Shown piece after piece: positions 1-13,100 of a stretch of DNA of 64,000 bases; positions within the stretch are counted from its first letter, which is position 1, and each line of letters starts with the position of its first letter. Made by a program: the position numbers and the translations under genes. Location: contig OY755187.1 of the NCBI GenBank assembly GCA_963576735.1, forward strand, positions 15,314,001 to 15,378,000, written 5' to 3'. Origin of the DNA: Bedellia somnulentella (taxonomy: Eukaryota > Arthropoda > Insecta > Lepidoptera > Bedelliidae). The notes below the pieces were generated by a model that made no database searches, had not been told where the DNA came from, and saw nothing but the letters and a program-made list of their open reading frames with translations.

Positions 1-124
1 TTTTGGTGATGGGTCTCCAACCGCATCGCCCGAAAATCCAATTAAAAGCCCCAATACCCTTAGTCGCCTCTTACGACACCCGTGCGTAGAAAGGGGTAGC
101 GACATTTTAAGCCGACACTACACG
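1..124 (-). mobile_element. RES short element, cut by window edge
   Basis: RES is my label for the ~250-bp element that shares both ends with the RTE-type LINE at 58.8-61.8 kb. This copy begins in the middle part (ggtgatgggtctccaacc) and runs to the conserved 5' end (ggcgactaa box and gtgtagtgtcgg, read on the minus strand). Confidence 0.75.
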
Positions 125-420
125 GCTAAATATCACAAAAAATACATGTAAAAACATACCCTCTGGTTTCTTATCCGCAAGCAAAGTCTTCACTCTCAAG
201 AGCAACTTAGGTTTGGGGGTATTGAGTACTCGAGCCACTCTCAGCCAAGTTCTTTTTTGTACACGCGGCTCGTATGAACTTAAGATGCGGTTTAGTCTGA
301 AACATTGAATTAGGATGTTCATTATATGTAAATAAAATACAAGGGTGTGATGATATTAATAAGGTGACTTGATAAATTAGAAAAGAAATAGATAATATTA
401 ATATATTATATATTAAGCAA

Positions 421-775
421 CCGTGATAGCCCAGTGGGTAGTACACTCGGTTATCGTGCAAACGACTAGTGTTCAAATCCTGGGTCGGGCCTACACCAAT
501 TTGTAAAGACATATGTGTGGTTAATATATCATGGTTGTTAACGGTGAGGGAAAACATCGTGAGGAAACCCACATGGCTGAGTTGTACTTAGTCATGTGAC
601 AGTGTATTCGTACAAAACGGCGATAGGCCTGCCCCCTATCACGTGAGTACACTGTCCATGCAAAAAGTGGGTACTCTGAACACCAGGTGACAAAGTCAGG
701 TGATGTTCAGAAGTATTAGTACCTCTGTCAACCCCTTTGGGGATATTCGGCGTGAACGTTTATGTTATGTTATGA
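421..775 (+). mobile_element. tRNA-derived SINE (SINE-A), full length
   Basis: The head has a pol III A box (tagcccagtgggtagtac) and a B box (tgttcaaatcc). The ~280-bp body is shared with the copies at 42.9, 47.7 and 50.2 kb. It ends in a GTTAT tandem tail. Conserved palindromic stretches such as tcacgtga and ccccttygggg recur in every copy. Confidence 0.85.
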
Positions 776-1049
776 TAATATTAATAAAAAAAAATAAGAG
801 ATGAAAAATAGTGTGTTGAAAAAAGCTTACTCAGATATATGAAACAACCTATTTTTGTCCCATCAATATCAAATAACTTATTTTTTTTGCGTCGAAAAGT
901 AAGTGTTCAGTCATAATCATAACTGACATTATCGCTCAAAAGATTTTTTATTAATTAATTTATTTTGGCTCAGAAATGTGTTGTGTGTGTATGTTAACAT
1001 TCAATTGGTGTCCTCTAACCAATATGTGTGTGTTGTGTGTGTATATTAC

Positions 1050-1187
1050 CTGACAAGCACAGCATCCACGGCTGTATCCAGTTCAGGCCCACTATTAGTA
1101 AGTCTGCCCACGACATTACGTAATTCGTTTAGTTCTGTGCGAGCCAGTGAGGGAACGCCGGAATCTAGTTTGTCGTCGATTGCGTCT
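1050..1187 (-). CDS. yem: yem exon 8
   Basis: The segment of 138 nt lies between an acceptor (atccacag) and a donor GTAATA. It completes the split Arg codon from exon 7 and ends in phase 2, so at least one further exon lies beyond the window. It encodes a probable helix (DAIDDKLDSG, then ARTELNELRNVVGRLTN). The acceptor has a weak pyrimidine tract. Confidence 0.7.
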
Positions 1188-4100
1188 CTGTGGATTGTGG
1201 ACAGTTAAATTACTAATATATAAGAAAAGTTTAAATTAAAATTTAATAGCGATCGAGAGTCTGCTTACTCCAACGGAATTAAAGGTGTGGGGATAAGTAG
1301 CTGGATTGTATCTATATATACTCACGGGTAGCTAGAGCATAGGACTAAGAATTTAATCAGCCACTTTTGGAAGGGAGCGGGGAAAATATAATGGATTGTT
1401 TGGGGCGACCTCAACACGGCGGACTCACTCGCATACTAGCGTATAAACAAACGTATATCGCGGTATCGAAATTTTTATCTAGCTAAATATAAATACAAAT
1501 TATAAGTTGGTACACAGTAGCACAATTCAGTATTCATTTATCTTTGCTGTTCCCACAGGTTTGTTACTCAGCCACATTGCCCGATCGTAAGGCACGTAGT
1601 CGCCTTAAGACACCAGCAGCAAGAAATAGGTTAGTGCTATTCAAAGACAACACTACACAGCTTTTCTTACAGTATGAATTTTCATTCATTCATTCATTCA
1701 TATACTCACGGCTATATTTCCCTAGAAGGGGTAACCAGAGCTAAGGAATTATAAATTCCTCAGCCACTTTTGGAAGTTGAGTGGGGAAAAGATGTTAAGA
1801 ATAAAGGTTTTTGGTGATGGGTCTCCAACCGCATCGCCCAAAAATCCAATAAAAAGCCCCTATACCCTTAGTTGCCTCTTACGACAACCGTGGGTAGAAA
1901 GGGGTAGCGACATGAATTTTGAATGTGTTTTTTGTTCATCTAAACCATCATCAAATCGTCTATAGTTATTGTGCCAAGTTCGGTCACCGTCACTTCAACT
2001 ATTTAAAATCGGCATCAAATAAAAATGTTTCAATTAATGGAATAGGAACTTTTAAATGACTGTAAATAAAATTAAATATTTGTATTATTTCTTTAATTTA
2101 CCTGGAGCTATCAGAAGTAATAGCATTTTCCGAGCTAGGCGCGGGTTTGGAAGTCATCGAGTCAGACTGAGATGTTCTGGAATCGGCGCTTTCATTGTCC
2201 CCGTGAGCATTGTCTGGAAAATAGATGAAACTCATCAACTTTCCAATTTTCACTAAAGGGGCTGCAGGGATATTAAAATATATTGTTTTGTAACATTGTG
2301 TTCAGAAAACCTACGTTTTGCTAGAACGGTGTATTCAGAAATTTTACAGACTTATAAGGATTCAACCTCTCTTTTAAAAGCCTGGCGGCCAATCTTAATT
2401 TCATTTAAGGGCTAATGAGTTCATTAATGAAAACAAATATCAGAAACAATATTATCATTACTTAAGTTTTATGTAATAATAAATTTTGATGTATTGACTA
2501 AAAACAAGAATACCTGTGTGTAAGAAAGAGTACTAAATAAATAGTTTACCATCAGAAGTTTGTTTCCCGGAGGTGGCAGCTGACGAGTCGTTCCGTTTGA
2601 TACGCTTCGCCTTTTTGTCTGCCTTCTTGTTTTTCTGAAACAAATACTTTTGTTACTCTCTATACTTTAAGATATGACGTGAAGTTATTATAGTTTTTAT
2701 AATAAACATTTATTTTATATTAAAACAGTTTTTTCCCTTTTTTTCGCAAAAGTGCTGAAATTTTGGGAAATATTTTATTCATCTTGGTATTAAAATAACA
2801 CCTATAAAGTCCATATGCAGGCCGGAAGTGACGAAACCTTACACAAAGTATTACAATTTCAGACTAACGACTAATATAACGAGAGAAGATTTATAGCTTT
2901 ACGGACACGGTCATGTGCGCGTTGGGTCCTTGTCGTTTGAAAAATCATGAACACTGTAGTAAGATTTCTTTAAAAGCATTGGTTTCTTCTCACGTTATGT
3001 GATTGGTTTTTTGTGATCGACAATTTAGTTAAATTATGTCAAACTAGCGTTAGGTTAGGTCGCATAGAAATTCTGTAATAAAGTAAAAATATGTATAACC
3101 CAAAATTGTACAAACCATATTTTGAAAAAATAATGTGAATGTAAAGAGTTACTTTGTTGCTTCTTCTCTTTACGAACACCTTCCGGAGCAACGGATTATT
3201 GATAAATTTAAAAGTTTTGACGTTCAAACATGTTAGTTTTAACTTTATTTTGAAAAATAAACTTTTTGTCTTTTTTTTAACTGACTGTATTACCATGACA
3301 GTAACCGAGACCGATGGCTGTAAGGAAATGTGTCCTCCGAAGCACGCAATAATCTTAATTTTTGGATAGTTAGGTGGTCAACCCTGCAATATCCTACAAG
3401 AAATATAATCTTCTTAAATTAACTACGTGAGCATGCCTGTGATGCTTCGCGATGCCACAAAAAGTAACAGAGACCTTTTTCTGAGGTCGTCTAAAACAGT
3501 GTTAATTCAAACAGTGGTATTTTTCACCTTCCCGTTTTCCAGCGGGGCCTCCACCATATCCTGGCTGTATATATTATCACGTACTTAAGTATGTTGTATT
3601 GTCACTTTTCAACCAATTCATAAAAAGGAGATTCTCAATTATTTTTCATGTATGTTGCAGTATTACTTGATTAATAGTCAATCAATTTCTTAGATTCTTT
3701 TTGTTCTGTTTCTTATGCTTCCAGAGTGGTCCCATTTAATTCACATGAAGTTTGATACATACATATATATACTCACGGCTAAAAATCTCTAGAAGGGGTA
3801 GCCAGAGCTACGGAAATAGAAATTCCTCAGCCACTTTTGGAAAGTTGAGTGGGGAAAAGATGGTAAAATTAAGGTTGTTGGTGATGGCTCTCTAACAGCA
3901 TCACCCAATGTTCCCTTAAAAGCCCCAATACCGTTAGTCGCCTCTTACGTACACCCACCGAGAGAAATGGGGTAGTGCTATTCTAAGCCGGCACTACACA
4001 GCAATGAAGTTCGATGTTGTCATTACAAAAATATTACAGAATATCAAAATGGATACTTGGATGACTGTTGTTTATCGAATTTTGTATGAATAATTTTTAA

Positions 4101-7100
4101 CAAAAAGAAAACCGACTTCATAGAAAAACAACCGAAAATAAACAATCTAGTACTAAAAAGTACGAAATAAGTTTTTTAATTGAATATGAGTACTGTGATT
4201 GATACCTTAGCAATTTCTTTATTCCACACGCGTCAGTTCAACCTACCTAAATATTACAATTCTCTTAAATTAATTTGTGAGCCGGTGCCAGCCTCGATGA
4301 TTATTGATAATAAGAAGTGTGTATTTCGCACTTCATATACATGTAAAATGTAGGGTACCTTGTAGTTGTAGGGTAAATTGATTTTTGTACGATATAATAT
4401 TTTTTAGATTGTAATAATCAGAGATAGATAGCAGGGTGAATTTACTTTTGTTTGTCTGGCACCGACTCAAAAATTAATTTAAGAGAATTGTAATATTTAG
4501 GTAGGTTGAACTGACGCGTGTGGAATAAAGAAATTGCTAAGGTATCAATCACAGTACTCATATTCAATTAAAAAACTTATTTCGTACTTTTTAGTACTAG
4601 ATTGTTTATTTTCGGTTGTTTTTCTATGAAGTCGGTTTTCTTTTTGTTAAAAATTATTTTATTTTACGAGTTTTAGAGATGGGTAGACCTGGCAAAGATG
4701 CCTCTCGGATGAGGAAGCGACAATTACTGTATTATTCTTCGTATTTCCGGTATTTCTATTATAGTACGATATTAAATAGGCTCAACCATATGTAACCTTA
4801 CATTGTTCTTAAAATCCTTCGAAAGGCGATGGTCTTCAATTCTACATCTCAAGAAAGACTCAAACGCTCACGCCGAATATCCCTGAAGGGGTTAGCAGAG
4901 GTAGTAATACTTCTGAATATCACGTGACATTGTCACCTGTTGTTCAGAGTACCCACGATTTATTAGGCAGTGTTCTCACGTTATACAGGGTAGGCCTATC
5001 GGCGTTTTGAACAAATACACTGTCACATAATTGTGAGTTTCGACAGTCCCCTCGATTTCCTGGAATGCCATCATCAGATCCTGGTCTCATGGTACTTTCT
5101 CGGTAACAATAACATAACAAAAGAAATGTTTAGTGAACCTGTACTTCTCTTCATAAAAGCTACGAAGAGGAGTATAAATCTATATAGAATGTAGAAAGAA
5201 CTGTTTCCTAATACCTAGTGATTGAGGATCCACACCTTCTATCATCAGCTCAGCAACATAACAATATGATTTTCAGAAGCAAATGCCAATATAAGTTCAG
5301 AAAATATGTAAAACGCGGTACATTTGCCTATAAAATTTGAGGGTTCCCCTCGATTTCTCCAGGATCCCATCATCAGACCCCGATATCCTCATCACGGTAC
5401 CAATCCGGGAGTATCTTCTTTCGAATAAAAAAATAATAATCAAAATCGGTTCATAAATGGCGAAGTAATCGGCGAACATACATAAAAAAAAAAAAAAAAA
5501 AAAATATACCGGTCGAATTGAGAACACTCCTTTTTTTGAAGTCGGTTAAAAATTGAGTTTCAAAATAACTTTAAGCCCAATACCCTGTACTTTTACGAAC
5601 CCAGGGAAAGAAACGGGCAGTGCTATTCTAACCCAACACTAGACAGCATAGAAAAAATGATTTCTAACCTTCCTATGCTCAGTGGTATGTGTGACCTCTC
5701 CGTTTTCATGCGGGGCCTCCTTCACATCCTGACTGGAAGAACTAGTTTCCGATGAGTCTTCTTCTTGACTGGTCGATGAAATGCGTCTCTGGGGATAAAA
5801 TAATAGTATTTTAACATTAATGTAAACAATGTAAGGTGTTTTCTGACGAGTACAAGCTAGAATGTGGAGTGAGACAGGGAGGACTGACCTGAAGGTTTGA
5901 TCGAGAGGCTGAGCAGCATGCATGCGGGTTGCTATATTGATGGTATAGCCATTAATAAATATAAGCTATGCGGATGACATGGTGCTGCTTAGCCCCTCGA
6001 TCAGAGCCTTAAGAAAAATGGTAGCAGTTTGTAAAGCATACGCAGCAGAGCATGGGCTTATGTACAATGCGAGTAAAAGTGAGGTCATGATCTTTGCAAC
6101 TGGTGACAAAAAACTCGATTCTGTGCCTCCTATATTTCTAGATGGAAAACTGACTTGCAGTTTTTAAAGTGCTAACAGACGATCGAACATGTACGGCGCG
6201 CACCATCGCACTGTGCGGTGCGCTCTAGCCTACAGACGATCGAACATGTACGGCGCGCACCATCGCACCGTGCACCGCAAGCGCTTCGAACCAGCCCGCA
6301 CCAATATTAATAATAATTATGTGCGGCGAACCACGCTACACACGTTCGTTTTTGGTACGGCCCGTACCACGAACACTTGTGCGCGCCGTACATGTTCGAT
6401 CGTCTGTTAGCACTTTAAAAACTGCAAGTCAGTTCAAATATCTAGGTCACATAGTAACCTGTGATTTAAAGGATGACCTTGATATTGAAAGAGAACGGAG
6501 AGCATTGGCCGTCGGAAGCAATATGTTGGCTCGCAGGTTTGCTAGGTGTACGAAGCAGGTCAAGATAACCCTATTTAAGGCGTTTTGCCAGGTTTTCTAC
6601 ACCAGTAGCTTGTGGGTCAATTATACGCTTAGGGCATACAATGCTTTCCGGGTTCAGTACCAATAATGCCTTCAGGAGGCTGTTGGGGCTGCCCCGATTT
6701 TGTAGTGCGAAATGTTTGCCCAACACCACACGGATGACTTCTAAGCCATCAGGCGCAAAAGAGTGGCGTCCTTACTAAGCAGGGTGCGGGCCAGCTCCAA
6801 CAGTGTCCTGAGGGTTGTTGCTGACAAGGTGGACTGTCCCATCCTCAAACACTGGGTCGGACTAATTATTAAGTAATGATTTTGTAATTATTGAACTGAA
6901 TTTATGTAATTTATAAAATAGAGCAATTTTATATTAATTAATTGGAATTGTTTTTTTACTAACATAGGTTAAGGAGTACTAACAATAATGGACTTGTATT
7001 GTCTGAATATATTTTTTTTTATTATTATAAATTAATATTGGTCATTGGTCCAGCGACCGAAATTCGACCAAAAAAGGTACGAACTTCTAGCTTTAGATAA

Positions 7101-10100
7101 TAACAATCATAGTTATAAGTGAACATCAATTTGATCACAGATTTTGACTATAAATAAAAGCATATAGCAAGCATAATATAAGCAGCAGGATTTAACGAGC
7201 GAAAGGGAGTTTTTTAGAGAGATCATTCTGAACAACTTTCACTACAGGACCAACTTGATTGACCAACTGTAATTTTAATTTGATTAAGTTGTACACACAC
7301 AACCGATTTCTGAATTGAGTATTCCACCTGAGAACAACTTAAGTATCGATCTGTCGCATTGATCTCTTAACACATGAATGAGACAAAACAATACTTAAGT
7401 CGTTCTCACCTTGAATACTCAATTCAGAAATCGGGCGACAATGCGATAGGCCTGCCCTCTATCACATGATTACACTGTCTAAACTAAACGTGGTTACTCT
7501 AAACACCAAGTGACAATGTCACATGATATTTAGAAGTATTAGTACCTCTGCCAACCCCTGCGGGGATATACGGCGTGAACAATTAAGTCTTCCTGTATAC
7601 TAGAAAGATTGTCCAGGATCATATGAAGTGGCAATAGATCTCTGCCTACCCCAATGGTAAATAATGATGTGATGTGTATAAGTACCTTATTCCTTCGAGC
7701 GGGTACATCAGTATCAGAAGATATTTGGTTCTCAGGAACAGACTTGAACTCCAATGAGCCACTGTTGATGTAGAAACCTCCATACACTGTATCGCATTCT
7801 GGGGGTATCATCTCGTCGTACTGGAAAGAGGGTAAATTATTAGGGGATTATTTATTGATACTATACAGAACTTGCCGTGTAGTACCAGCTTAGAATGTCA
7901 CTAGCCCTTTCTACCTACCTGTGTCGTAAGAGGCGACTAACAGTATGGGGTTTATTTAAGTGAGTACGATACTTTATTTCTACCATCTTTTCCCCTATCA
8001 ACTTCCAAATGCGGCTGAGGAGTGTTTTAGTTCTGAAGCTCTGAAGCTACAATTTTTTGGAATTTGTGGCCGTGAGATTATGTATGTATGTACAGAACTT
8101 AGGAATTGGAAATTACTCAGTTATTTGGAATTTTGTGTAATAAAATAAAGAATGGAATAAAGAGTATATTTTCTTTTCTATATCTGCCACCATATCAAAA
8201 CGATATCAGGATGCTTTGGTAATATAATACTAATGGATCTGCCAAACAAATGCTAACATATTTTTTTTCTGTGTGTTTGTATAATTTTTTGTGCTATGTG
8301 TCTTTTTAGGGTTCCGTAGCCAAATGGCAAAAACGGGACCCTTATAGATTCGTCAAAGATAAGATAAAGATAAAAAATATTTATTTCAAAATAAAAAGAA
8401 TTGTTCTCTATTTTTTGAACGTCACAAACTTACGTATAAGTTAAATCTTACTCTACTGACTCTACTTCGGATTCGGAAGGTGTATTGTTGCGAGAAGAAC
8501 CCGTAAGAAACTCAGCAACACACATCTTTTCTTACTCAAATTACAATATTGGTGTATGTCTGGAAATATCCTGAATAGAGCCCTGGTGACACCAAGCAGT
8601 TTCATCTATCATATAATCATTTAAACTGTAATAAGCTTTTAAATGAAGACTGCGTTTTATAATTACTTTGAATTTCTTTTCTGTTAGATTCAAAATGTCA
8701 TCAGGTATTTTATTATAAAATTTTACACATAACCCCATAAAAGATGTATTTATTTTTGACAATCTGTACTTTTGAATTGAAATTTTATTATTATCTCTAA
8801 GACTTCTAGTATGTCTGTCACAGTTTTTGGAAAATGCTTTCAAATTTTTTCTCACATACATGATGTTTTCATAAATATATTGACATGGCAGTGTCATTAT
8901 ATTTATGGTTTTAAACAATTCTCTAAGGGAATCTCGTGAACCTAAATTATAAATAGCTCTTATTGCTCTTTTCTGTAAAATGAATATTGACCCAACATCA
9001 GCAGCTCTGCCCCAGAGTAAAATGCCATAAGACATGATGCTATGAAAATAACTATAGTAAACTAAACGAGCGGTCTGTACATCAGTTAAATGTCTTATCT
9101 TTCTAACGGCATAGGCAGCACTGCTTAGCCTGCCAGCTAGCGCGCTAATGTGGGGTCCCCATTGGAGCTTTGAGTCCAGATGTATCCCTAAGAAAACTGC
9201 GCTATCCGTAAATGGTAATTTTTCATTATTTAATGTAATTTCATTATCAACACTTTTAACATTTGGTAATGCAAATTTAATACATTTGGTTTTTTTGGCA
9301 TTTAGTACAAGATTATTTGAAGCAAACCATGTTTGAATTTGGGAAACTGCATTATTTACATCGTCAATATTTTCCGAATTCCTTTTAACGTCAAAAATTA
9401 AAGAAGTATCATCAGCAAATAATACTATTTCAGACCTTTTCTCGACCATGAACGGCAAATCATTAATATATACTAGAAACAAAAATGGGCCTAAAATAGA
9501 TCCCTGTGGAACACCCATTTTTACATGAGTTCCAGATGATTTTATTTTATCGATTTGCACTTTTTGTATTCGATCTGAGAAGTAGGACTTTATTAATTTA
9601 AGTGCGTCACCTTCGATGCCATAATGTCCCAATTTTATGAATAAAATATTATGATCCGCACAATCAAAAGCCTTTGTAAGATCGCAGAACAAACCGATTG
9701 CATCATTCTTAAGTTCCCACGAACCAAAAATATGTTTAATTAGGGCAACGCCTGCGTCAGTGGTAGAGCGGCCTTTCGTGAAACCAAATTGTTTAGGGTG
9801 AAACAAATTGTTGGAACTAAAATGCAAGAGCAGTTGATTAAGCATAAGTTTTTCAAATATTTTACTCATAACCGGTAGTATAGATATAGGCCTATAACCT
9901 TCAGGATTATTTTTATCACCTCCAGATTTTAGTAAAGGTACAATTTTACTATGTTTCATGAGATCTGGGAAGATACCATTACTTATACATTCATTAAATA
10001 TTTTCGCTAAATAAGGAGCTATTATTACAATAAAATTATGGCATACTTTTACTGACATACCCCAGATATCCTCAGAATTTTTCAATTTCAGTGATTTAAA

Positions 10101-13100
10101 CACTTTAATGATATCTTCGGGACTGACAACTTTAAAATTAAATATAGATTTACAAATTGCAACGTTTTGTTGCAACAGCTCTTGAGCTAACGTAGCAGAT
10201 GAATTTAAGTGTTCAGTGGTCTTAAAAGGTATATCAGCAAAATATTTTTCAAAAATACAAGCAATTACATCATTTGAAGTAGTCAAACCTCGATCAGACC
10301 GAATACAAAAGTCCTGATCACATGATTTGCTTTTGCCAGTTTGAGTGTTGATAATGTTCCAAACGGTTTTTACTTTATTATCAGATGTTTTAATACGTTG
10401 GCTCAAGTATCTTGCTTTAGCCTCCTTACAAACTTTATTAAACATTTTTGAGTATTTTTTTACATATTCTATAAATTCATCATTATGTGAGAACGCTTTT
10501 TGATCGTATAAATCAAATAGTATTTCTCTAGATTTATATATGCCTGGTGTTGCCCACTCACTAAATTTAAATTTATTACATATAGTTACATCTTTAATAG
10601 TAAATATTTTATTAAATTCGTCTATCAGTACTTTAAAGAAAGTATTATAACTATTATTTGGATTTTTATTTATTGAAGAAGTGGGCAGCTTATAACTGAT
10701 TAAGTTTATATATTTTTCAACTTTGAAAGCAGTGACACTCCTTTTTTTAACTATAATTTTTCGGTCTGGTGCCTTATGTGGAAAGTTTACAAAAAGACCA
10801 CTGTGATCAGATTTTAGTTTATTTATTACAGATTTACTTATGAATTCAGCATTTGTAAATACATTATCTAAACATGTTTTGGTTCTAGTAGGTTCCAAGA
10901 ATAAATTTTCTAAATTAAACGATTGGAATAAACTCATCAACCGTGTTTTCTGAGTACTATCTTTTAAGAGATCTATATTGAAGTCTCCACAAATAATTAA
11001 TTGTTTTTTACTCTTGAAAATTTTAGTTAATACATCTTCCATTACACTTTCAAATCTTTCATAATTTTGACTATAGGGGGCTCGATATACGCTTACTATA
11101 AAGTAGTTTAGTAACTCTATGCAGGATATCTCCACGACTTGCTCAACGCTCAGTTTTACAATATCCTCACGATTTTTACATTTAATACTATTTTTTATAA
11201 ATATAGCGGAGCCACCACAGGCTTTAGAATTGCGGCAGTAGCTACTAGCTAAGTTGTAATTTTGAAAACCAAATATGAGCTCGCAATTCTTAAGCCAGTG
11301 TTCTGAGACACAGAAACAATCAATTTGATATCTTTCTAAAAACAATTCAATTTCTAATTCTTTACAAGAAAACCCCTGAGTATTTTGAAATACTAATTTA
11401 AATTGTGGGTCTCCTTGTAAAGCACGGTTTTTAAATATTTTGCCAGAAGAACCTCCTTCCTTGTTTACAATGTTAATATTAATTGAAGGTGACGGCTTAA
11501 GCATGACAGGAGGCTCTTCTATTGTCTCACTTAAAAGTTTAAATTATGGTTTCCACCATCACATATTGTAAGTAAGTTTTCCCTTATATTAAATAAGGGA
11601 GGGTTCGATATATGATATGCTAATAATTTAGCAATGGTACGTTTTTTATTTAAGGGTATGTATATAGTACCCGATCGTTGTCTTGAATAAGGTATGAACT
11701 TATTCACGTCCAGAGTAAAGAAAACGTCGCTTTGACGGCTGGTCATATTAAATATAAAATTATTCAACATATGAATATCATTATTATGCTTACTCATATA
11801 ATTATATATATATGGTAAGGTACAAAACATATGAATATCATTATTATGCTTACTCATATAATTATATATATATGGTAAGGTACAAAATATAAACTTACAT
11901 TTATATTTCTTTTGTATCTCTAAAAGCTGGCTAATGCCTTTCTTCAATATTTTTTTATTTAATCCTATACTACTACCAAATAATATAACAATTGTAGTAT
12001 ACTCGTCATATTCACCCAAAGTAACTTTATCGATAATATAATTAAAGGGAGCACCAGTATAACAATAGTTTGTTACTGTCTGATGTATGTGATCATTTAA
12101 TATTTCTCCGAAACGTAACCCCATACCATCGGAAAATATTATAGTTTTGCGAACCGGGGTGGTAGTGGTAGGGATGGATTGTTCTTTGTCTGATTGTAAC
12201 GGCGGAGACATAAAGTTACAAGATTTTTCAGACAATTTATGACAATCCGTCTCTTTTTCTATTAGGTTACTTATATTCATATACCTTTTTTTTACCTCTT
12301 CCTGACTAGCAATCATATTTTTTAGTTGGCTATTTAAACTATCGATTTTTTGAATTAAATTTATTTTTTTGTAGGTTTTATTAATGTTTCTAATACTATT
12401 TTTAATATTTATCAGATTTTTCGTTGAGCTATATATGCGTTTATTAACTAATTTATATTTCTTTATTTGCCTATGACTTAATGATTTTTGATTCGCGATA
12501 GAATGCAAAGAAGATATTGACTCCACTTCAAGTTCTGCGCATAAAGAAAGTGCGTGAGAGTCTTCATTTATATCTTTAAGTCTATGAAACTCTGATAATT
12601 GAGCGTGTGCCTCTGCCAACTGCTCATTAAGGATATAAATTCGCTCTACGGCTATTTCATGTTTAGCGCACTGATCTTCATGAGATTTAATTATTAGCTG
12701 TTGTTTTTCCAGCTCTGATTGACACATATCATAAGATTGCCGAAGTAACTCCACTTTCTCAACGAGAGTACTATTTTTTTATTTTAAATTACGAATAGTG
12801 ATACAGTTTTCGTCACGTTCTTCTAAAAGCCTATTTTTTAAATCCTCCGCATCACTAAATTCTCTTTTGAGTTTTTCATACTTTTGTTCAGCAGCCATCC
12901 TACGAGTTGTTATTGATTCCATTCTACGATATAAGTCTTTGTTTATGAAACTAAAATATAAATACCGTAAAAAAAATCTATAGCGAGCTAATAACTTAGA
13001 TAGCTAAATAATAAATGTTTCAATTATTCACACAAGCTCCGAAATAGCTATTCAATAATACACTTACTTATACAGGCAAGTACCTAAGCGACACAATAAA

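Larger units (their letters stand above)
4061..5545. repeat. composite dispersed repeat, copy 1 (AACCGACTTC-ended)
   Basis: The order is: fold-back with AACCGACTTC arms, a unique block (gagttttagagatggg to ctcaaacgc), a SINE-A fragment, then a block ending gaacactcc and ttgaagtcggttaaa. The same order recurs at 32.77-37.18 kb, so the whole is one mobile or duplicated unit. It reveals the empty site of element B. Confidence 0.75.

Noticed and set aside
5297..5527. Minus-strand open frame with a hydrophobic stretch
   Set aside because: It lies in the composite repeat and is driven by poly-A/T and AT-rich sequence; the same frame recurs in the other repeat copy at 36.9 kb.
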